Positions 55,801 to 64,000 of a DNA stretch of 64,000 nucleotides are shown here, piece after piece. The position numbers were made by a program, and so were the translations under genes. Numbering within the stretch: the first letter of the stretch is position 1; each line of letters begins with the position of its first letter. The notes under the pieces were generated by a model that made no database searches, was not told the DNA's origin, and saw only the letters and a list, made by a program, of their open reading frames with translations. Source of the DNA: Fagopyrum homotropicum (lineage: Eukaryota > Streptophyta > Magnoliopsida > Caryophyllales > Polygonaceae); contig BSWB01000002.1 in the NCBI GenBank assembly GCA_033239125.1, positions 45,171,001 through 45,235,000 of the forward strand. Direction: 5' to 3'.

Positions 55801-58800
55801 ATGTCACCCATGCCTTGCTATTCAATCACAAGTTCCTACACATTAGGGAAAGTTGTCCTTGTTGCAACATACCTTACAAACTGCCTACCTTTTAAAGTTC
55901 TGACTTTTCAAAGTCAAATTGCTTATCTCAATACAAATGGTGTTCATATTCATGACAATGTAAGAGGAAAACTTGACAATCGCCCTCAAATGTGTCTTCA
56001 TTGGCTACTTCACCGCAGATAAAGCTTACAAATGCTACAACCCAACCACTAAAAAAAAAGTGTTGTTACAAGGTCTCCCGTTGAATAAAAATTCAGAGTT
56101 GTTCCTTGTGGTATTTTTGAGCTATTATGACTTGGAATTGTTCTCAATGGCTTGAAGATAGAGTGGAGGATCCGATGACGTGGTATTGTGACAATGAATC
56201 TGCTGTGAGCATAACTCATTCTCCTATTCAACATGACAGAACCAAGCATGTTCAGGTGGATAGACAATTTCATTAAGAAAAAAACGGACTCTGGGGTCAT
56301 CAAGGTAGTTTGCATACCAAATTAACACCCGCCTGATGATTTGCATACCAAAAGCCTTCATTGTTTTGAAGAGCTTCCAAGTTGGGTATAGAAAATCTTT
56401 GCGAACCCAGCTTGAGGGGGTGAGTTGGATAGGTTGTTTTAATAGTCTGATGTAAACTTACCTGGAATTCTGAGATGTAAAGTTGCAACTGGATCTTAAT
56501 CCTGTAGCCCTGTAGGTACTATTAGGCAAACTAAACCTCTAACCACTCTACACTACTTATAGATGTACTTATTTCCTAGTTGTTTTGTAGCTACTTCCCT
56601 CTATTTATTTTTCGCTTCACCATGGAAATATAATGACAAAAAATCACTTCTTTTTCCCTTTTTTATTCTCATTCTCAAAACCTGCCATCTGCTGGCCAAA
56701 CTCAGCCTTTCCTGTATGGATTTGAGGAGTTCAGTGTTTTTAATTTTCTCACCATGTGTTTTTTATTCTCATTCTCAAAACCTGCCATCTTTTCTTATTT
56801 GCAGATGTTCTATATGTTTTTTATGTACATACTTCCATCTCATTACTTGTCCTACCTTTTTTTAACAATATTTTTAGGTTATTTCACGTGGTACCCTCGA
56901 GCTCTTGCATATTTCATATAGTGGACCAAATTGTTTAAAATTACGTGTGGTATCCCAATTTTCTGGTTTTTTGTGGCATGCCCACAGCAGTAAAAACGCC
57001 TAAGACTTTAAATCTCTATTTTCTATATTGAAAAAAAAAACTAATAAAATCTAGAATTTGGAAAGAGAGGGAGAGATGAAAGAAATCCAAATTGCTCCTA
57101 AATTTCTGTTCACTAGGAGAAAACACCACCACCAGAATATATCACTATTAACTAGCACATCAAAACTAACATCTAATTGCACTAGAATAAAAAAGCAAAA
57201 TGGGCCATACCATTATCACCAACATTCTAACCAAGCTTGAGCAACGTCGTCGTCCATCACCAACCACCATCACCAACATGTACTCTCCCAGCAAGTTTGG
57301 GGATTTCTTCTCTTATTATTATCCTTTCTCTTTACCACTTTCCCATTAAATATAGGGCATTAATTTATTTTAATTATTTTCAAAACATTAAAAAAAAAGA
57401 AGAGATTTAGCGTGCAAGGCATTTTTACTGGTGTGGGCACGTGACAAAACAGAACAGGTCATGAGTACCACACAAATATTGAAAATTATGGTCTATCCGG
57501 TGACATATGCAAGCCCCCAGCAGTACACTTACAATTACTCTTTATTTTTCATACTGAATGTTTAGTTGTTATTTGCTATGTGCAGGAACGACGGGCTGCT
57601 TGCTTTCATAGAAAACTTTGTGAAGGATCATTTTTTGCCAGAAATGTTTGTGGATTACCGCAAAAGTGTACAACAAGCTATATCAAGCAAGTTCTGCTAA
57701 TCAACTTATATTAGAACTTGATCAAAAAGTTTGTGTTAGATGATTTTGCACTATGATGTTTACATTATATGAAAGTTTATGCAACTGACATAAGAGAATC
57801 AGATTAGCTGCAAAGATTATGGAAGCTAGGCTATAAACAATATCTAAGATGTAGGAAGCAAAGCTTCCCGGCATGTTACGGAAAACATATACAAGCAATA
57901 CAGTTCTTGCTTTTTAGGAAACAGTCTTTAGTGGTTCAACCTCTTATTCATCATATAACTTGTCACTTGGAGGATCAAGTGTTGAGTCTTGCAATAATGA
58001 TTTGATTATGTCTTTAAGATGGAAATGATTTAGCATATTAAAAATATTCAAGATTTGATGTTATAGTAACTCAAGATGATATTTATCAGCTAACTTCCGG
58101 ACTGATTTAGAGCTAATAGATTTTTATATTCCTGAATTATATAATACTGGAAATTATATCTCGCATCTTTGTTGCAGGTCCTTCTGCATTTCGCCCTCGT
58201 GCACATGCTTCTGCTTCCTATAGCCCATATGTTAAGAAGGGACGGCCTGTCCTACAAGGACTCTTAGCTATAGATCTTTTAGCAAAGGAGGTAATATTAG
58301 CTTGAATCACCTCTATGTCGCTTCTTTCAGCACTATCAGATAACTTGTTTATTAATCGTTATCCTGGTCATGGCATTTAGCTGCTGGGTTGGGCTCAAGG
58401 AATGCCTAGGTTTGCTGCTGAACTTATGAAGTTTGTCCAAGCGTTATTTGAACGAGCATACGAAAGATGTCGTACTTCATACATGGAGGTCTGGGTCCCT
58501 CCCTGCGGTTTCTGAATGGATTCTGTATAAATGAAAATAAAAAATTTTGCTCCTGAAAGCTGCAGTGAAAAATTGTTAGTATGACTTGATATGTTGTTGG
58601 ATAATGAATTGAGAAGTTTGGAAAATTACATCCTAGTTCAAGTATATGCTCAAAATAAACAGCTGACTGTCAGTTGCTCATAATTATGATAACAAGGGCT
58701 TGCATGTATTTATAGTGCAGTTTACATTATGTCTGATACATCATGCACGTCTTAGAAGTTGTGCGTGTTCATTCTCCTCTATAGTTCATATACTTGTCAT

Positions 58801-61800
58801 TGGCTCCATTATTTGATTTCATGTGCATATAAGCATATGCATTCACTAAATGAATGATTAGGTCGGGGTTGGGCTGTTGATAAAAGAATTGAAGATGAGG
58901 GAACAAAATATAAATGATTGGAAGCTTACATGCATGTAGTTCAGGCTTATGTGATAAGACTAGTAGGGGTTATCATGGTGAATACATTTATGTGATTTAC
59001 ATTGCTTGTGTTCGATTGCCAATCAAGTGAAACAACTCTTTAACTGCAAATACAGCATCCATGGGATTTCTATGTAATTAAGTCAGATCCTTGCTTTTGT
59101 TGTCTCAGGCAGTTCTTGAGAAGCAGTGTTACATGCTTGTTGGTAGGCACGATTTTGAAAGCTTGATGCGACTTGATCCTGCTAGTGTGTGTTTAACAAA
59201 TAGTCCTGCAAGTGTGGAAAACAATGCTTCTGATGATGCCTATGGTGCAGAGGTTGAAATGGAAATGAGTGATCTGCTGTTGAGTCTACGTCCAGTCAAG
59301 CAGGTACTTTTGGTTTGCAACTCACTGTGCCTTTCTTATAATATTCTTAGTTGAACCGTTATGTTCTGGGGAAACTGTTTTTCAAGGCACCGACAAAGCA
59401 AGAGAGAGAGGTCCGAACAAACTGATAAGTGATAAATGCAGAAGAAGTATCTAGAGAAACTTAGTGACTTGGGGTTGGGGTCCTCGTTTCCTTGTGGATG
59501 TGCGGACATGAGCAGTGCTGCCTTTATATGTTTCTTACTAACAAAATCCTAGCAAACATTATGTTTGAAATAAAAGAAGATACGTATTTAGAATATTTAT
59601 GTGACACAATGCTTCCTCTCTGTTTCAGGAAAACCTGATACGTGATGACAACAAATTGATACTGCTAGCATCCCTAAGCGACTCCCTGGAGTATGTCGCA
59701 GATTCAATTGAAAGGTCAATTGCTTCTTTCTTGTTGAAGTTGACTCCTGCATGACTATGCTTCTGCAATGTGCTTATTTTAGAAAGAGTTCTTAAGAAAA
59801 TTGTTACTATTATTATCCGCTATCAGGTGAATAATCCATTTTCTTTATTGAAGGAAAAAAACAAATTATTTTCCACGTTATTTAGTATATACTAAAAAAC
59901 TTGGACCAACACCACGCGACAAGCCAGTAAGTTACATCAGCTTTGTGTTAACATAATTTTAAAATTGTATTATATTTTTTTTATTAAATAACTAATAACT
60001 AGTTAAGTATATTTCATTTTAAAAGTTAAATTACAGGAAACAAAACCTTTTAATGATATCAAGTAAATCTCTTAAATTTTCAGTAGAGATATCTATTCCT
60101 TAAAATTACTTCAAAGTTAAAACGATAAATGCAAGATATTCCTCAAAACATTTTGCAAAAGCTGCCTAACATTACTAAGAAATTTTATGAAGAAGTCAAA
60201 ACATATATAATGAGTTCAAGTTTTATACTGAAAATTAAAATTTAAACAAAACACTATTCACATTAAATAATCTTTTTCGCTTGAAATAATCTAAGTGGAT
60301 TGACTCTGATGCAATTTTTTTTATCTATATAAAGAGGTCATTTGTATCAAACAAATACAAAGCAAGTATTTTAGAAATGTCTCTTTGTGAGGCTCTTTCC
60401 ACAATTCTCTCATGCGACTAGGGATGGCAATCTCAACCGTAACCGATGGTTATCCGATAGACCGAACCATACAGACGGTTAAAAACCCGATAAAATGGTT
60501 GAAATTCGGGCGATGGTTGGCCGGGTGAGGGTACGGTTGCGGGTGAAGATATTAAAAACCATCACCTGACCCACCACCCAGCCTAACAACCCACCTGGCG
60601 TTTACCCGATACTTAAAGTATAAACCCGAAATTACGACTCTCCTAAATTAAACCTTAAACTCCTAGGCCGAAATATTCCTTCACTTTCTAAAGATCACAA
60701 GCTTGACTATTTTTCAAGCCCGAGGAATCGATGGAAGCCGAATGCCAATCAAGTTGAAGATCTATATAAAATAATTCAGTTTCTGGTTTACAAACTTAGT
60801 TTCCAACTAATGTTGTTTTGGATTTGAAGGAGACATGTAATTTTGAATTACGAGTTTTCCACTCGGATAATCGAGTTAGTGAATTATGTTGTATTTGATT
60901 GTTTGTTTTTAAAGTCGCTTAATTATTAAGGTGAACCCGAAGAAAAAAACGACCCACCCGATCACCCATGATTATGGTTTAGGGTGAAGGGATCCTTGGG
61001 TGAGTGATGGTTCGGATGAAAGGTTTCTTAGTATGGGTTGGGTGATGGAAGTGATACAACCACCCATCACCCGACCCATTGTCATCCCTACATGCGACTG
61101 GTGCAAAAGATATATTTTAGAACAATATGTATAATCAAATAATCTACTCTAGTTGCTTTTGTCTATTCTTTTTTCTACTTATTATTCAATTCAGTTATTT
61201 ACAATGAATGTTTTTTTAGTGAAACCTTAATGAAATAATTTTTTTTTTTAACTCTGTTAAATATTCTATCAAATGGAAGAGTAAAGTTCTTGTAATTCAC
61301 ATTGGATGATTCCTTTTAGCAAAAATAAATATATTGTTTTGTGTCATCGAAGAAAACCATGATCTTACTATACATTAGATGCAATTTACAGTTACTGTCT
61401 TAGAAAAAGCCCGAACAAGTGCGAGTATTAAAGTAGTTAGTTTATATTTATACAGAGTTCAATTTTGTACGTTTATTCTGCATTTTTATAAAATGTTATG
61501 CTTAAAACCTCATTTTGGTTTTTTTTTTCAAAAACTAGAGCAGTTCTTTTAATGATACTGTAATCATTCTTCAGATCCCGGATTGCCTCCTCTTTGGTCT
61601 ACCCATATCTGATTACTGCAGCTTGTAGAGTTCCTTATTGATAAGAATTCATGACACATGTTGAATCATAGAGCTACATAGTTAGATTATGCTGTTTAAT
61701 TTCCAACAGCAATCATCTATAGCATGTTTTGCTATACGTCTTGGTATTTGCTAAGGCAAACTAATCATGTAAATTGTATGAATGATAAACCTGCTGTACT

Positions 61801-63433
61801 GTAATGGTTAAATTTTGTCATTTTAACAGTTTTCTTCAGCTATTTTTTCCTTACTCTGAGTTACCTTGTTTTGTTGTTGCCTAATGCCTAGATAAATTCT
61901 CATGAGCACACTTCTTTAATTCTAACGTTCAGGATTGCACCCATATTCACATCCGTTTGTGACCAAGTGGATGACAAAATCAACCCCCCAAAAACGCCTG
62001 TCAGGAAGGAAGCAACTGAAAAGGATCTAGCACTGTTCGCTGATGACTACAGGAAACTCGCTGTTGATTGTCTGAAGATTTTACGTATAGAAATGCAGCT
62101 AGACACAGTATTTCACATGCAGGTACTTGAAAGATGTGATCATTTCTGTTCCTTTTCCTTTCAATTCCCCTTAAAATTAAACATAAGCTTAGAGCAATTT
62201 TAAAGACAATCATGTTGAGAAGCTCTGTGCTTATTGTGAATCATGTAAACAGGAAATGACGAGTAGAGAGTACATGGACGATCAAGATGCAGAGGAACCA
62301 GATGATTTTATTATCTCGCTAACTACCCAGGTGGTTTCCTCATCTCCATTTTTCTTTGTTTTAACACTAGGTGTTTCACGATCCAGAATGTAACATGGAC
62401 TTAGTTTTATAAACTTCTGATTCAATTTCACATTATTTAATTATCTTCTTTTTTATTGATTCCTAATGGCCCTAATGTTTCTGCTATTGCTGCCCCAAAT
62501 TTGGAGTAACCGCTCAATTAGTTTAATTTTTTCAGAAGGCTGTGTTGACAGTTTCTCACTTATATGTTCTTCGGGCTCTTGTCTTCTTGTAACCCCCTCC
62601 ACCCCCAACATTTTGCAGTTTGATCCTTTATTTTGTTTTTTTTAAAAAAAAGGATTTTCTTGATACAGATAACAAGAAGAGATGAAGAAATTGCTCCTTT
62701 TGTTGCGGGAATAAAAAGGAGCTATATGTTTGGTGGAATATGCAGCGTTGCAGCATATGCGTCAATCAAGGTTTAGTAGATTGACATATTCCTTGTCACG
62801 GCGTTAGGCCAGAACCTTTTAGTTGTACTACATATTGGCAGCTAATGTTTTGTTTCCTGACCAGGCCTTGGCTGAGATGAAATCAATTAACCTTTTTGGT
62901 GTGCAGCAGATATGTAGGAACTCCATAGCCTTGGAACAGGTTGGTCCCTCTGTAAACATTCCTTTAGTAAAGCCAGTAAATAAAAACACCCCCACGCTGT
63001 ACTACAACGTAATGTGCTTTGGCAGGCACTTGCAGCTCTTCCATCAGTTAACAGCAGAGCTGTCCAAAACGGTCTAGATCGTGTCAGAACGTACTACGAA
63101 CTCTTAAACATGCCGTTTGAGGTGCTTCCATAACGAGTCACCTTATTTTCTGTTTGCTATCATTCTGCTCTTCCAAATCTTACTAAATGCTCCTCGTCTA
63201 CAGGCGTTACTGGCTTTCATTCCGGACCATGAGCACTTGTTTAGCGACGACGAGTGAGTTTGACTCGGAATGAAATTTTATGATTAAATTTTTGTGTACA
63301 CAATTAGACCCTTATGATCAGGTGACCAAATCTCATGTTTGACAGGTACTATAATCTACTGAAAGTCCAAATTCCGGGAAGGGAGATTCCGGCAGATGCA
63401 CAAAGCAGAATATCAGACACCTTGTTCCGTTAG
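46850..63433 (+). CDS. SEC8: Exocyst complex component SEC8 (25 coding exons)
   Basis: SEC8 is a subunit of the octameric exocyst, which tethers secretory vesicles to the plasma membrane. Coding exons: 46850-46891, 47495-47707, 48314-48487, 49289-49393, 50229-50338, 51341-51503, 51596-51702, 52295-52599, 52689-52858, 53078-53193, 53571-53641, 54762-54871, 54953-55002, 57586-57686, 58178-58290, 58381-58488, 59109-59303, 59629-59714, 61933-62122, 62253-62330, 62669-62770, 62865-62939, 63026-63121, 63204-63253, 63346-63433. They join to 3,018 nt in one frame (1,005 residues; relatives about 1,050). The start MGMFDGLP matches the family. Family landmarks are WAAARFDSLPHVV, RNKQLHQFWYRSVTLRH, SECQQLICEFLRATPEAASA, VLPEQGIYLAA, FVDYRKSVQQAIS, DDNKLILLASLSDSLEYVAD and INLFGVQQICRN. 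Introns 7, 10 and 14 appear to start with GC. Boundaries of exons 4, 10 and 12 are the least certain. Confidence 0.93.
48488..49288 (+). other. SEC8 intron 3 with an unclassified inserted-looking block
   Basis: About 48655-48960 differs from the flanking intron in base composition and is bounded by repeated GTGATTT text (about 48640 and 48975). It may be a decayed transposon end, but I recognise no family. The rest is plain AT-rich intron. Confidence 0.3.
50339..51340 (+). other. SEC8 intron 5, site of a probable lost exon
   Basis: 1,002 bases without recognisable coding sequence or transposon. In SEC8 relatives a Ser/Thr-rich linker follows the HLYNxGEYS motif; here that motif (LYNKGEYS) joins directly to SNDGETEEG. 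I found no frame in this intron encoding the linker. Confidence 0.4.
53925..54316 (+). mobile_element. Small non-autonomous Helitron in SEC8 intron 11
   Basis: It starts TCTTATATCTATTAAAGC and ends CACTAG, preceded by A and followed by T as expected for Helitron targets. A 3' hairpin (ACTCGCA...TGCGGGT, about 54288-54305) lies 6-7 nt before CTAG. The body is 392 bp, AT-rich and non-coding. Confidence 0.75.
55003..55779 (+). other. SEC8 intron 13, first part
   Basis: Non-coding purine-rich stretch with repeated words such as AGCAATGAAG (about 55438, 55505, 55540, 55670). No family recognised; it may be the 5' side of the copia insertion that follows. Confidence 0.35.
55780..56480 (+). pseudogene. 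Ty1/copia pol remnant in SEC8 intron 13
   Basis: Short stretches in different frames match copia integrase (ATYLTNCLPF; GKLD; LKCVFIGYFTADKAYKCYNP at about 55980-56045). A later stretch matches the RNase H end (CDNESAVSI-like, then IQHDRTKHVQVDRQF at about 56225-56270). RT is missing, so the copy has a large internal deletion. CTTGAGGGGGTGAGTTGG (about 56410) resembles the copia 3' polypurine region. The following 56480-56870 may include LTR sequence. Confidence 0.7.
56659..56790 (+). repeat. Direct duplication of about 33 nt in SEC8 intron 13
   Basis: TTTTTTATTCTCATTCTCAA and the following AACCTGCCATCT occur twice (about 56660 and 56757), 97 bases apart, with unrelated sequence between. This could be a target duplication of a small or partly deleted insertion, or a local duplication. 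Confidence 0.6.
56883..57535. mobile_element. Foldback element with long imperfect TIRs in SEC8 intron 13
   Basis: The left arm contains CTTGCATAT, ACGTGTGGTA, GCATGCCCAC and CAGTAAAAACGCCT (56905-57005). The right arm (57405-57530) contains the inverse of each in mirrored order (AGGCATTTTTACTG, GTGGGCACGTG, TACCACAC, ATATGCAAG). The centre is non-coding. Target duplication not resolved; a Mutator-like origin is likely because of the arm length. Confidence 0.6.
60419..61090. mobile_element. hAT-type non-autonomous element in SEC8 intron 18
   Basis: The element starts TAGGGATGGCAAT and ends ATTGTCATCCCTA, an inverted repeat with one mismatch and typical of plant hAT MITEs. CATGCGAC (8 bp) is perfectly duplicated at 60411-60418 and 61091-61098, the size expected for hAT. 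The 672-bp body has repeated ACCCGA/GGGTGA words and no transposase. Confidence 0.9.
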
Positions 63434-64000
63434 CTTGCTGAAGCCCATCATTCTCGTACCAGCTCCTCTTTACTTTAGTTCTTCCATAATGTTGGAGACT
63501 TCTTCCGTGATTTCCAGTAAATCCAATCCTCTTCTATCCGAAGTCTCGTTTATAACTCGAATAGGTATCATAAGATGGGCATGGTCTGTCCTGTGAGGTG
63601 CTCATATTTGTGTGCGTCGGAAATTTTGATTGTTTTGGCCCTTGGAATCTACAATCTAAAATTTTGGCAATATTTTTGAATAACAGAATTCTGAATCACT
63701 TTTAAAAGTGGTTCAACTTAAAATATACGTAAGAATAAGAATATGAACTTTGTGATTATCTTAGAAACTGTTATGGAGTTCATAATAATCATAAAAGTTC
63801 TCTTACGTAGTTGAGAGATCGCATAAGTCGGTAGTAGCAGAGACGACAAAGGGGTAACCCTAGTATAAGATTCACGGACCACGTCCTCGATTTTGTAAGG
63901 GTTTTTTTTTCAAATAACCTATAAAAAATGAAACTGTAAAAATAGTTATTAAGTTATATGTAAAATATCATATTCTGCTTCCTGCCTTGTGCTTTTTAGT
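63434..64000 (+). other. SEC8 3' UTR and downstream sequence
   Basis: The first 200 bases after the stop are probably 3' UTR. No clear AATAAA signal is seen, though AATAA-like words occur at about 63680-63740. No further gene is recognisable before the window ends. Confidence 0.45.

Noticed and set aside
57058..57240. 60-codon ORF in the foldback element of intron 13
   Set aside because: Low-complexity composition and inside the intron; no similarity recognised.

Overview
The window is plant nuclear DNA, almost certainly from a eudicot. It holds plant-type Ty3/gypsy elements (Athila-like and chromodomain-bearing), a plant L1-type LINE with an RNase H domain, MITEs, a Helitron, and one intron-rich gene encoding the exocyst subunit SEC8. 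I cannot name the species from sequence alone. No bacterial-type gene organisation is present.

Positions 1-38827 are nested LTR retrotransposons. An Athila-like element on the minus strand runs in from beyond the left edge: RT, protease, gag, a tRNA-Asp primer-binding site and the start of an LTR at 3958. Its LTR is interrupted by a complete chromovirus on the plus strand (5237-16121) and resumes at 16122-16482. After about 1.1 kb of poorly explained sequence, part of it LTR-like, comes the most unusual object in the window. It is a head-to-tail array of one non-autonomous LTR element, LTR-int-LTR-int-LTR-int-LTR-int-LTR, at 17600-37886. The period is 4,660 bp (4,661 bp for the last unit). 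One perfect 5-bp target-site duplication (CGGAC) flanks the whole array. Each unit carries a tRNA-Asp PBS and an intact 410-codon ORF with a coiled coil. Each also has two hairpin plus polypurine modules, one internal and one next to the 3' LTR. The LTRs are homologous to those of the Athila-like element, which makes an Athila-like element the likely autonomous partner. The array lies inside the LTR of an older gypsy element that ends at 38827.

Positions 38828-46100 hold decayed DNA: a FAR1/MULE-like transposase remnant, a 51-bp minisatellite, a GC-rich palindrome cluster and an L1-type LINE pseudogene (about 40,200-44,340). A TA-flanked MITE and a 1,057-bp Mutator-like foldback element with 9-bp target duplications follow.

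Positions 46100-64000 contain the only evident host gene, SEC8 (exocyst component), on the plus strand. I model 25 coding exons (ATG 46850, TAG 63433) that join to 3,018 nt (1,005 residues) in one open frame. Its introns contain a Helitron, a copia remnant, a foldback element and a hAT-type element with a perfect 8-bp target duplication. Three introns appear to use GC-AG splice sites. Two segments that I recall as conserved in SEC8 relatives appear to be missing or shortened.
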